A program made the position numbers and the translations under genes. Shown here in pieces: positions 33,078-41,385 of a stretch of DNA of 64,000 nucleotides. This stretch comes from Sporosarcina pasteurii. GTDB taxonomy: Bacteria > Bacillota > Bacilli > Bacillales_A > Planococcaceae. The notes beneath the pieces are model-generated. The model ran no database searches and was not told where the DNA came from. It saw only the letters and a program-made list of their open reading frames with translations. Positions within the stretch are counted from its first letter, which is position 1; the number at the start of each line of letters is the position of its first letter. The DNA lies in NCBI RefSeq assembly GCF_041295575.1, contig NZ_CP160452.1, positions 2,356,001-2,420,000 of the forward strand, written 5' to 3'.

Positions 33078-33710
33078 ATGCGTTCAGATTATCGTACTGT
33101 TAATCATTACGGAGAAAGCGAATATATCATACAAAAATCAAGATTTATTACTTATGTAAAGCGTACAGAAACCGAGGCAGAAGCAATTGATTTTATCAAC
33201 GAAATTAAAAAGATGCATCATACTGCAACCCATAATTGTTCAGCTTATCTAATCGGAGAACATGATGAAATACAGAAGGCAAATGATGACGGAGAGCCTT
33301 CCGGTACTGCAGGTGTTCCTATGCTTGAGGTCTTGAAAAAACAAAATCTTAAGGATACAACCGTCGTTGTCACTCGTTATTTTGGTGGCATTAAGTTAGG
33401 TGGCGGCGGACTCATTCGTGCATATGGCAGAGCAACGACAGAAGGGATTGCGGCTACGGGGATCGTTGAACGTAGGCTTCATCACCTTATGAAAGTAACA
33501 ATTGACTACACTTGGCTCGGAAAAGTTGAAAATGAAGTGAGGCAATCCCCTTACCCACTTAAAGAAATTACCTATACAGAAGATGTAGAAGTATACTTAT
33601 ATGTGCCTGTATCAGAAGTAGCTACGTTTACTGAATGGGTGACTGAATTAACAAACGGACAGAGCGATATCACATCCGTTGGTCAAGAGTTCCTTGAATT
33701 TAACCTTTAA
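33078..33710 (+). CDS. yvyE: YigZ/IMPACT family protein (YvyE)
   Basis: 210 aa starting MRSDYRTVNHYGESEYIIQK; the ATG at 33078 follows GGAGG. An N-terminal IMPACT domain (TATHNCSAYLIG, NDDGEPSGTAGVPMLEVL, TRYFGGIKLGGGGLIRAYG) is followed by the DUF1949 ferredoxin-like domain. Usually linked to stress or translation control; the function is not established. Sits divergent from degS and ahead of tagU, matching B. subtilis order. Confidence 0.93.
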   Translation: MRSDYRTVNHYGESEYIIQKSRFITYVKRTETEAEAIDFINEIKKMHHTATHNCSAYLIGEHDEIQKANDDGEPSGTAGVPMLEVLKKQNLKDTTVVVTRYFGGIKLGGGGLIRAYGRATTEGIAATGIVERRLHHLMKVTIDYTWLGKVENEVRQSPYPLKEITYTEDVEVYLYVPVSEVATFTEWVTELTNGQSDITSVGQEFLEFNL

Positions 33711-33817
33711 TACATTTACTTATAGAACGAAAAGTAGTATACTAAGTCGAGTTATCTATCGTTGTAAAATTTTCAGCATAATATGTCGAACATACTGATT
33801 TTTGCTTGGATTTGAAA

Positions 33818-33875
33818 GAAAATGATTCCCTCTTAGTAAGCATACCTTATAAATTTACTAAAAGAATTCATTTTC
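33818..33875. repeat. imperfect inverted repeat in the yvyE-tagU gap
   Basis: GAAAATGA...CTTAGTAAG at left faces TTTACTAAAAG...TCATTTTC at right around a short AT-rich centre. There is no T-run, so a simple terminator is unlikely; it may be a leader structure or operator of tagU. Confidence 0.4.
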
Positions 33876-33983
33876 AGATGCAATCTCATTAGATTTGTTC
33901 GCAGCCATTAACTCTTACAATAGCTTTTTACTCCTATTGTGACCAATATAGATGGTCCATATACTAAATTCGGAGGAATTAGA

Positions 33984-35042
33984 ATGAGAAGACAAGAATA
34001 TAAACAGATATCCCGAAAACGATCTGGTAAACGACTTACTATTAAAATATCACTACTTGTCGCCCTTATAGCATTTACTTTTGTTGTTGGCTACGGAGTC
34101 TTTTTACAGAAAAAAGCAACTGACGCTGCAAAACGGGCCTATGAAGCACTAGGTGACAGAGCTAAATCTGAGCTACGCGATGAAGCGGTTGAACCCCTTA
34201 AAGACAATGTTTCTATCCTTTTCATAGGCGTTGATGATAGTGACAAGCGAAAAGATAGTGGCAATGCTAGATCAGATGCACTCCTCGTCGCCACTTTAAA
34301 TAATAAAGAAAAGACTGTAAAACTACTCAGCATTCCACGTGATTCATACGTTTATGTCCCAAGTCGAGGACGTCAAGACAAAATCACCCATGCACATGCA
34401 TTTGGCGGAACGAAAGGAACAATTGACGCAGTGGAAGGGTTCCTTGATATTCCAATTGACTATTATGTAAAGATGAATTTCAATGCCTTTATCGAAGTTG
34501 TCGATGCACTTGGAGGCATAAAAGCTGAAGTCCCATATGATCGCGTCGAATTAGACGAAAATGATCGCCGTACCATCGAGCTTAAAAAAGGACTTCAACA
34601 CTTAGACGGTAAACATGCACTTGCACTTGCTCGAACACGAAAACTAGATAGCGACGTTGAGCGAGGCAAACGTCAACAAATGATTTTACAAGCGATTATG
34701 AATAAAGCCTTCTCAGTTCAATCGATTACGAAATATGGTGACGTTATTGATGCAATCGGCGACAATATGAAAACTAATATGACTTATAATGAAATGAAAT
34801 CCTTTTTGGAATACGCCAAAGGCGGTATGCCTGAAGTAACGGCTATCAACTTAGATGGTACAGATGATATGACAACAGGCATTTATTATTGGATGCTCGA
34901 TGAAGAAGAATTAGAGAATGTTAAATTCGAACTTCAAACTCACCTCGAATTATCTCCGTACTCAAGAACGTTGACAGACAAAGGTGTCGAAATTAATGAC
35001 CAAAATGAATCTGCGGATGAATCTGTTTACACGGATGAATAA
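33984..35042 (+). CDS. tagU: LytR-CpsA-Psr family wall-polymer transferase TagU
   Basis: Attaches teichoic acid or related polymers from their lipid carrier to peptidoglycan on the outer face of the membrane. 352 aa starting MRRQEYKQISRKRSGKR, with GGAGG before the ATG. One membrane helix (about residues 18-40), then the LCP domain: FIGVDDSDKRKDSGNARSDA, LLSIPRDSYVYVPSRG with the key Arg residues, KITHAHAFGG, and the RGKRQQMIL end motif. The acidic tail is unstructured. Convergent with tagO. Confidence 0.93.
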   Translation: MRRQEYKQISRKRSGKRLTIKISLLVALIAFTFVVGYGVFLQKKATDAAKRAYEALGDRAKSELRDEAVEPLKDNVSILFIGVDDSDKRKDSGNARSDALLVATLNNKEKTVKLLSIPRDSYVYVPSRGRQDKITHAHAFGGTKGTIDAVEGFLDIPIDYYVKMNFNAFIEVVDALGGIKAEVPYDRVELDENDRRTIELKKGLQHLDGKHALALARTRKLDSDVERGKRQQMILQAIMNKAFSVQSITKYGDVIDAIGDNMKTNMTYNEMKSFLEYAKGGMPEVTAINLDGTDDMTTGIYYWMLDEEELENVKFELQTHLELSPYSRTLTDKGVEINDQNESADESVYTDE

Positions 35043-35052
35043 AACCCAAAAT

Positions 35053-35106
35053 AAAACTGCATCTTGACCTGTTGATTTAACTAACAGTCGAGATGCAGTT
35101 TTTTTA
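35053..35106 (+). terminator. terminator of tagU
   Basis: Stem AACTGCATCTTGAC/GTCGAGATGCAGTT with a 17-nt loop that itself pairs (CTGTTG/CTAACAG-like), then TTTTTTT. Confidence 0.92.
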
Positions 35107-35116
35107 AAAACAAATT

Positions 35117-35166
35117 TGCAAAAAAAAAAAGATTACGTACCTATATTTAATTCGATACGTAATCTC
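35117..35166 (-). terminator. terminator of tagO
   Basis: Minus-strand stem AGATTACGTA/TACGTAATCT with a 16-nt loop and a run of eleven T. Confidence 0.9.
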
Positions 35167-35182
35167 TCATTATATATTTATA

Positions 35183-36226
35183 TTATCGTCCAATCATTCG
35201 AACAAGGTTTAATAACGGTCTGTAGTTTGCACCTGCGAGTCCAATCGCTTCAACGAACAATTCAAGCGCAAGTACGATCACAACCAGTAATATAATCGAA
35301 CCCCATACCGTTGCTTGTGAAAATAGAATAGCCGCTAGACCAAACAATGCAGCAATCCCATAAATAATTAATACAGACTGTCTATGAGAAAAACCACTTT
35401 TTAATAAACAATGATGTAAGTGTGATTTATCAGGCGCTGAAATTTTTTGCTTCATTCGAATTCGACGTACGATTGCAAAAAATGTATCAGAAATTGGCAC
35501 ACCTAACATAAGAACTGGAATGATAAGCGAAATAATCGCAACATTTTTAAATCCTAATAAAGCTAGGACCGAGATCATATAACCAAGAAACAAAGCTCCC
35601 GTATCTCCCATAAAAATCTTTGCGGGATAGAAATTATAAAATAGAAATCCAAATGAACTTGCAGCAAGTATTGCAGCTGTAGCAATAACAAACGGGTTCC
35701 CCATAATAATCGCCATAATCGCTAAAGATATCAGAGCAATGGTTGAAACCCCCGCTGCAAGACCGTCGAGGCCATCTATTAAATTAATCACATTGGTAAT
35801 GCTAATGATCCATAGTATCGTTATAGGTATACTTAAAAATCCAAACTCTAATTGCCCACCGAATGGCAAGTTAATAAATTCAATTTGCAAACCACCCCAG
35901 GTTACAACAACAACCGCTGCTGCAAGCTGCCCAACAACTTTTGCTTTTGCAGTAATTTCTAGCATATCATCTAGAAACCCTGTCAAAATAATAATAACAG
36001 CTCCAACTAGTATTCCTAGTGAATGGCTATCTTCAGGTAGCAATATAAGATAACCTACTAAAAAAGCTCCGAATATCGCAAGTCCGCCAATGCGTGGCAT
36101 AATTGTTGTATGAACTTTTCTGTAGTTTGGCTTATCAAGCGCCCCGATCCGAAAAGCAAATCTTCGCACGATCGGAGTAAATATGATTGATGCTATAAAT
36201 GTAACAACGATCGCAAAGAATAACAT
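35183..36226 (-). CDS. tagO: undecaprenyl-phosphate N-acetylglucosaminyl-1-phosphate transferase TagO
   Basis: First step of wall teichoic acid synthesis: GlcNAc-1-P from UDP-GlcNAc to undecaprenyl phosphate. 347 aa with about ten membrane helices. ATG at 36226 follows GGAGG by six nt. Catalytic loops: MPRIGGLAIFGA, LIDGLDGLAAGVS (Asp pair region), IFMGDTGALFLGYM, and the His-rich KSHLHHCLLKSGFSHRQ motif of the WecA group. Pairs functionally with tagU next door. Confidence 0.94.
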   Translation of the reverse strand: MLFFAIVVTFIASIIFTPIVRRFAFRIGALDKPNYRKVHTTIMPRIGGLAIFGAFLVGYLILLPEDSHSLGILVGAVIIILTGFLDDMLEITAKAKVVGQLAAAVVVVTWGGLQIEFINLPFGGQLEFGFLSIPITILWIISITNVINLIDGLDGLAAGVSTIALISLAIMAIIMGNPFVIATAAILAASSFGFLFYNFYPAKIFMGDTGALFLGYMISVLALLGFKNVAIISLIIPVLMLGVPISDTFFAIVRRIRMKQKISAPDKSHLHHCLLKSGFSHRQSVLIIYGIAALFGLAAILFSQATVWGSIILLVVIVLALELFVEAIGLAGANYRPLLNLVRMIGR

Positions 36227-36463
36227 GCTCTTCCTCCCTAACAATTCATTATGAGTAAATCAATAGTATTATAGCATAAATCCAGAAATTAATCATCTTA
36301 TCAAGTAAAATAACAACAGATTACCAGCGTAAGCCTTATATGTTTCTATCCAACTAGTTTGTTTGAGCTGTCTTTACTAAGGTAAATAGAAAGTTCCCTC
36401 CATGAGAAGGTATTGAACAGTGACGTTTAAATTACGAAAGTTTTATCGGGAATCAACAATAAT

Positions 36464-36504
36464 AAAAAGGGTGTTCAAGTCACATTTGACTTGAACACCC
36501 TATT
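36464..36504 (-). terminator. terminator of nagB
   Basis: Minus-strand 14-bp stem GGGTGTTCAAGTCA/TGACTTGAACACCC followed by TTTTTATT. Confidence 0.92.
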
Positions 36505-36523
36505 TCTAATCCATTCATTACTT

Positions 36524-37225
36524 TCAAATAGCAAGATCTGTAATAATTGTTACATTATCATGTTCTAATAACTTAGTAATCGGCCATTCAGAATCAACTT
36601 TTCCTTCTGATAACTTAGTAAGCGCAGCTCGTTTCTTTTCTCCGAAAGCTAATAATACAATTTTTTTCGCACGTAAGATAGATTTAATTCCCATCGTCAT
36701 CGCGGTATTAGGCACTTTCTCACCAGGCTTAAAGAAACGGCTATTCACTTCCAATGTAGATTGTGTAAGCTTTGCTACGTGAGTAACAGAATCGAATGGC
36801 GTGCCCGGCTCGTTGAATGCAATATGTCCATTCTCCCCAACGCCGAGGATCTGAATGTCTAGAGGATTGGCTAGAAGTAAGTCTTCAAATCGCTGACACT
36901 CTTCTTCTAAGTTTTCTGCTAATCCGTTTAATGTATTCACTTTTTTAAATTTCTTTTTACTGAATAAATGTTCATTCATAAAATACGCATAGCCATTTGG
37001 ATTATCATCAGAAATACCTACATACTCATCCAGGTTAAACGTTGTGACGCCTGAGAAGTCAAGGTCTGATTCTACCCATTTCTTATACACTGGAATCATC
37101 GTTCCACCTGTTGCTAGACCTAGGACATGCAGTTCGTTTTTTTCAAGTGCTTCTTTTATGATGTTAAATAGATTTTCGGATCCTTCGTCAGGATTATTTA
37201 CTTTAATAAACTTTAAACCATTCAT
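36524..37225 (-). CDS. nagB: glucosamine-6-phosphate deaminase
   Basis: Converts glucosamine-6-P to fructose-6-P and ammonia, letting amino sugars enter glycolysis. 233 aa, the short NagB/GamA form without the allosteric C-terminal extension. Motifs: LGLATGGTMIPVYKKW (phosphate loop), TFNLDEYVGISDDNPNGYAY, GVGENGHIAFNEPGTPFDS with the catalytic Asp/His. Monocistronic with its own terminator. Confidence 0.94.
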   Translation of the reverse strand: MNGLKFIKVNNPDEGSENLFNIIKEALEKNELHVLGLATGGTMIPVYKKWVESDLDFSGVTTFNLDEYVGISDDNPNGYAYFMNEHLFSKKKFKKVNTLNGLAENLEEECQRFEDLLLANPLDIQILGVGENGHIAFNEPGTPFDSVTHVAKLTQSTLEVNSRFFKPGEKVPNTAMTMGIKSILRAKKIVLLAFGEKKRAALTKLSEGKVDSEWPITKLLEHDNVTIITDLAI

Positions 37226-37583
37226 GGTATCAACCGACCTTCATTAGATTTGTTCCGTGATTCAATTGTAATTTTTCTCTATGCTATGGTCAACTATTAC
37301 ACAGTCTTACTCATCCCCTGCCACCGCCTTCTTCTTTTCATTTCAGTCGATTTATATCATTATAGGAATTGACCAAATCATACTACTTTAAACATTGTAT
37401 GCTTGAGGAGTATGTCCAAAACCATTCACAATAACCGTTCATTTTTCTCATTACATTCAATAAAAAAACTACGATGCATTTTATTAAATGTTGCACTGAC
37501 TTAAGAAAATGAGACAAATAAAAGCACCTTTCGTTGAAAAACGGGTATACCATACCTAAATACAACGTGGAGGTGCTTTTTGT

Positions 37584-37907
37584 ATGGGAACAAGAGTGAG
37601 TTATCCTTATGAGGTGAAAATGAAGGCGATTGAAATGCGTTTAGCAGGAGTACCAGTAAAACAAGTATTAGAAGAGCTGAACATCAAAAATCATTCACAG
37701 TTAAAAGTTTGGATGAAATGGTATCGAGAGGGCGAAATTCACCGACTTTATCAACCAGTTGGCAAGCAATATAGTTTTGGAAAGGGACCAGAATATGGGT
37801 CAAACGAACAACGTTTAGCAGCCGAAAATCGTTATTTGAAGCAACAAATCGAAGTTTTAAAAAAGTACAAAGAGTTGGAGAGGAAGTGGTTGGACAAGCA
37901 TTTGTAG
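37584..37907 (+). CDS. IS3-family transposase OrfA (HTH)
   Basis: 107 aa. The N-terminal helix-turn-helix (EVKMKAIEMRLAGVPVKQVL) binds the element ends; a C-terminal leucine-zipper helix (ENRYLKQQIEVLKKYKELE) follows. GGAGG lies upstream. The A6G slippery site at 37859-37865 in the zipper region allows -1 shifting into orfB. Confidence 0.92.
   Translation: MGTRVSYPYEVKMKAIEMRLAGVPVKQVLEELNIKNHSQLKVWMKWYREGEIHRLYQPVGKQYSFGKGPEYGSNEQRLAAENRYLKQQIEVLKKYKELERKWLDKHL
37859..37865 (+). promoter_or_regulatory. programmed -1 frameshift site A6G
   Basis: AAAAAAG is phased A_AAA_AAG in the orfA frame; a -1 slip continues in the orfB frame, which is open from here. This is the usual IS3-family way to make the OrfAB transposase. 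Confidence 0.8.
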
Positions 37908-38725
37908 AACTGGTTGAAGAACTTAAAGATAAGATGCCAATTAAGGAAATTTGTATACACATGGGAGTCGCTCGATCAACTTATTATCGTTGGAAAAAAG
38001 AGAGTAGAAAAGAAAATAGTAAGGCAAAGCGTGATGAAGAGATTGGAAAGCTATGCACGGAACATAAATTCAGATATGGATACAGAAAAATCGCTGCATT
38101 AATGCCTGGAATCAGCGAGAGAACCGTCCAGAAAGTGATGCAAAAATATGGTTGGTCATGTCGTGTTAAGGTGAAAAAACGTAAGGTTACAGGTCAGCCT
38201 GCTTATGTAGCGGATAATATACTACATCGGGATTTTCACGCCACAGCACCTTTACAGAAATTAGTGACTGACATTACTTACTTGCCTTTTGGACAATCGA
38301 TGTTATATCTTTCAAGTATTATGGATTTATACAATGGAGAAATTATTGCTTATACGATTGATGGTAAACAGAATTTATCATGTGTTTTAGACACACTTAA
38401 TCAACTTGATTCACTACCAGAAGATATTATATTACATAGTGATCAAGGAGCTGTTTATACTTCTTATGAGTATCAAAAACAGATAAAAGAAAAAGGAATT
38501 ACCATGAGCATGTCCCGCAAAGGCACGCCTGTTGATAATTCCCCAATCGAAGCGTTTCATTCCACCCTAAAGTCTGAAACGTTCTATCTCGACGACATAC
38601 ATAGCACAACCAATGCCTGTGTTATTCAAATCGTCGAAGATTACATTAACTATTATAACAATATCCGAATTCAAACGAAACTAAACAACCAATCGCCGGT
38701 AGATTACCGACAATTGGTTGCCTAA
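37886..38725 (+). CDS. IS3-family transposase OrfB (DDE integrase)
   Basis: About 279 aa; probably made as an OrfAB fusion by -1 frameshift, since its own start is weak. HTH_21-like part (IKEICIHMGVARSTYYRWKK) then the rve catalytic core: LVTDITYLPF (first Asp), ILHSDQGAVYTS (second Asp) and SPIEAFHSTLKSE (Glu). Intact. Confidence 0.93.
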   Translation: MVGQAFVELVEELKDKMPIKEICIHMGVARSTYYRWKKESRKENSKAKRDEEIGKLCTEHKFRYGYRKIAALMPGISERTVQKVMQKYGWSCRVKVKKRKVTGQPAYVADNILHRDFHATAPLQKLVTDITYLPFGQSMLYLSSIMDLYNGEIIAYTIDGKQNLSCVLDTLNQLDSLPEDIILHSDQGAVYTSYEYQKQIKEKGITMSMSRKGTPVDNSPIEAFHSTLKSETFYLDDIHSTTNACVIQIVEDYINYYNNIRIQTKLNNQSPVDYRQLVA

Positions 38726-38881
38726 AAAGGTGTTTTCTTTGTGTCTCATAAACGGTCCCCAGTGCCGTTTAGTAGATTTCAGTGTTCAAACGTTTTGCTC
38801 TTGCCAACGCTTATCCCTTACAAATCGACGTAACACATATAATGGAACTAACCGGTTTTAACTTAGGGGAGTCATCTATTT

Positions 38882-39652
38882 TTATCTAGGCGCCATACGA
38901 ATTCCACCGTCATAACGAATGACTTCACCGTTAATGTACTCATTTTCGATCATGAATGAAACAAGTGAAGCGTATTCAGATGGCTTTCCAAGTCTTTTTG
39001 GAAACTCAACCATTGTCTCTAATTTATCTACCACTTTTTCCGGCAAAGATTCTGCCATCGGTGTACGGAATAAACCGGGAGCAATCGTGTTAACGCGAAT
39101 GCCATGTTCAGATAAATCACGTGCAATTGGCAACGTCATGCCGGCAACTCCTGCTTTACTTGCTCCGTAAGCAGCTTGTCCCATTTGACCGTCGAACGCC
39201 GCAACTGATGCAGTGTTAATAATAATGCCGCGCTCACCACTTTCCGTTAATGGTTCGTTTTTGGACATCTGTTCAGCTGCTAATCGAAGCACATTAAATG
39301 TGCCAACCAAGTTAATATCAATCACTCTTTTAAAGTTTTCTAATGGGATTGGGCCCGAGCGTCCTAACGTTTTTTGTGGTGTTCCTACACCTGCACAGTT
39401 TACACAAATATGGACCGCGCCAAATCGGTCAATCGTTTTTTCGATTCCTGCTTTTGTAGATGCTTCGTCTGTCACATCAACTGAAAAGAAAGACACATTT
39501 TCACCAAGTTCTTCACATATTTGCAACCCGGCTTCTTCATTCAAATCGAATATCGCTACTTTCGCACCTTGTTGCATTAAACTTTTAACTGTTCCTAATC
39601 CTAGCCCAGATGCCCCACCTGTTACGATCGCTACTTTATCTTTAATTTCCAT
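38882..39652 (-). CDS. SDR family 3-hydroxyacyl-CoA dehydrogenase-like protein
   Basis: NAD-dependent short-chain dehydrogenase, 256 aa, starting MEIKDKVAIVTGGASGLGLG behind AGGAGTG. Cofactor motif TGGASGLG, NAG-type CVNCAGVG, catalytic Ser in IINTASVAAFDG, YGASKAG with Tyr and Lys. Most like type-2 3-hydroxyacyl-CoA dehydrogenases (HSD10). It follows a CoA-transferase gene by about 50 nt, so a shared role in acyl-CoA breakdown is likely; the substrate is unknown. Confidence 0.88.
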   Translation of the reverse strand: MEIKDKVAIVTGGASGLGLGTVKSLMQQGAKVAIFDLNEEAGLQICEELGENVSFFSVDVTDEASTKAGIEKTIDRFGAVHICVNCAGVGTPQKTLGRSGPIPLENFKRVIDINLVGTFNVLRLAAEQMSKNEPLTESGERGIIINTASVAAFDGQMGQAAYGASKAGVAGMTLPIARDLSEHGIRVNTIAPGLFRTPMAESLPEKVVDKLETMVEFPKRLGKPSEYASLVSFMIENEYINGEVIRYDGGIRMAPR

Positions 39653-39703
39653 TTTATTCACTCCTATTTTCAATCGTAATTCAACCAAAAAAATTCCTTT
39701 TGA

Positions 39704-40885
39704 CTAATTAAAAATTCCTTGCACTTTCCATTCTTCAATTTGCTCTTTTGCAATTCCTTGTTCCATTAAAATTTCCTCAATATGCGCGCCTAATTTTCCG
39801 CCTGTATGTTTATAGATAGGTTCTGTACTTGAAAACTTTATCGGAAAAGCGATTTGCTGCGCATACTCCCCATTTTCCTTGGGTACGTCCACAATCATTT
39901 CTCGTGCTTGTAATTGCGGATGACGACTGGCTTCGGAAAAAGTTAGGATAGGTTCAACACATCCTTCAAAATCTTCATCGAATATTGTCAACCATTCATC
40001 AAATGTTTTCGATAGAAAGATATGCTGTAAAGTTTCTTTAAATTGCTTTTGATCTTCTACCGTTTCACTCATTGCGATATTCAGTAGCTCGGGTTGTCCA
40101 ATTGCTTCGCATAACACTTTTCTAAAGGCGGGCTCCAAACTTCCTACTGAAAAATAGCGCCCATCTTTCGTTTCGTAGTAATCATAAAAACCGCCGCCAT
40201 TTAATAGAAGTTCTTCCGCTTTGGGCTCGATTCCATTTGTTAAATAACCCGGTCCATACAACGCATTTAATGAAAATGCAGCGTCTGTCATACTTACATC
40301 GATATATTCGCCTTCGCCCGTTTGTTGTCTTTTTAATGCCGCTGCCAAAATTCCGATGACTGCATGCATCGAACCCCCTGCAATATCAGCCACTTGAAAG
40401 CCAAGTGTAGGAGGCCGTTCCCCTTTTCTACGAGAATAATCTAGTAAACCCGATAGTGATAAAAAATTATTATCATGACCCGGACGATTTTGATAAGGAC
40501 CTGTTTGGCCATATCCAGTAATCGAACAATAAATTAATTTTGGATTCACCTTTTTCAATGTTTCATAATCCAAGCCTAATCTTTCCATAACACCAGGACG
40601 AAATTGTTCAACGACAATATCATACTCAGTTATGAGTGATTTTATTATTTCTACTGATGCTGCTTTCTTTAAATTTAACGTTAGGGAACGTTTTGAACGG
40701 TTTAAGTGTCTATGCGCAGCCGATTCTCCGTCGTCCATCGGCGGCAGTTCCCTGACTAGATCAGTTCGTGTCGCCGACTCTACACGAATCACATCAGCCC
40801 CCATATCCGCAAACATCATCGTTGCATATGGTCCAGGCAGTAACGTTGTAAAATCTAGTATTTTTAAACCTTGTAAAATCCCCAT
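39704..40885 (-). CDS. CaiB/BaiF family (class III) CoA-transferase
   Basis: 393 aa. N-terminal Rossmann-type part with LLPGPYATMMFADMGADVIR, then SITGYGQTGPYQNRPGHD and the aspartate expected to form the acyl intermediate in GFQVADIAGGSMHA at about residue 168. The GGGFYDYYETKDGRYFSVGS region is typical. It could be an alpha-methylacyl-CoA racemase or a true CoA-transferase; sequence alone does not decide. Operon with the SDR gene. Confidence 0.9.
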   Translation of the reverse strand: MGILQGLKILDFTTLLPGPYATMMFADMGADVIRVESATRTDLVRELPPMDDGESAAHRHLNRSKRSLTLNLKKAASVEIIKSLITEYDIVVEQFRPGVMERLGLDYETLKKVNPKLIYCSITGYGQTGPYQNRPGHDNNFLSLSGLLDYSRRKGERPPTLGFQVADIAGGSMHAVIGILAAALKRQQTGEGEYIDVSMTDAAFSLNALYGPGYLTNGIEPKAEELLLNGGGFYDYYETKDGRYFSVGSLEPAFRKVLCEAIGQPELLNIAMSETVEDQKQFKETLQHIFLSKTFDEWLTIFDEDFEGCVEPILTFSEASRHPQLQAREMIVDVPKENGEYAQQIAFPIKFSSTEPIYKHTGGKLGAHIEEILMEQGIAKEQIEEWKVQGIFN

Positions 40886-41139
40886 TTTCTTCTCCCCCTA
40901 ATCCCCGACTATCTTATGTTTATAGTGCAATTTCTATGCAAAATTCAATTATTCAGAAAACTATTAATAAACCTCGCATACTCTCGACTATTTCAACGAT
41001 AAAAAGGAACTTTCTTATAAATTCTTCTCCTTTACTTATGAATGATAGTATTAACAAATGTGCTTTCCTGAATTAAATAATTTGAATAGATAGTAAATTT
41101 GACAGTTATCTAATACTAACATAAAAATCGAAGAGGGGT

Positions 41140-41321
41140 ATGGAGGTGCTGATAAAAGATATAACTAAATTGTATCGAGAGGCCTTTGAATCTAAAGAAA
41201 AAAGTTAAACTTAAATACTCTAGAAGAAGCACGAGGCGCCAAAGCCGGAGCCAGTAGAATTTTTGGGGTTAGTAGGATATGGCTACATGCTATATTGAAA
41301 GGACATGAAATTATAATCTAA
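41140..41321 (+). pseudogene. small ORF broken at a poly-A run, or two tiny frames
   Basis: ATG at 41140 encodes MEVLIKDITKLYREAFESKE then stops at 41206-41208. From 41214 another frame reads NTLEEARGAKAGASRIFGVS, then RIWLHAILKGHEIII and a stop at 41319-41321. One base change in the A-rich stretch near 41195-41204 would join them into a protein of about 58 aa. The GASRIFGVSRIW part looks helix-turn-helix-like. It is either a decayed gene, a frameshift or a sequencing error. The rest of the 40886-41385 gap shows nothing. Confidence 0.4.
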
Positions 41322-41326
41322 AAATA

Positions 41327-41364
41327 AAAGCCGCTATTAGTCTCCAACTAATAACGGCTTTTAT
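41327..41364. terminator. bidirectional terminator downstream of the DAACS symporter
   Basis: Stem AAAGCCG.TATTAG/CTAATA.CGGCTTT with an 8-nt loop; T-rich on both exits. Confidence 0.85.
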
Positions 41365-41385
41365 TATGATTTTATTGTGTGTATA

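Larger units (their letters stand above)
37509..38749 (+). mobile_element. IS3-family insertion sequence (IS150-like), 1241 bp
   Basis: Terminal inverted repeats ATGAGACAAATAAAAGCACC... (left) and ...GTTTTCTTTGTGTCTCAT (right) match at most positions. AAA is duplicated directly outside (37506-37508 and 38750-38752). It contains orfA and orfB in the -1 arrangement with an A6G slippery site. Both frames are intact, so it may be active. The gap left of it (37226-37508) shows nothing else. Confidence 0.92.
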
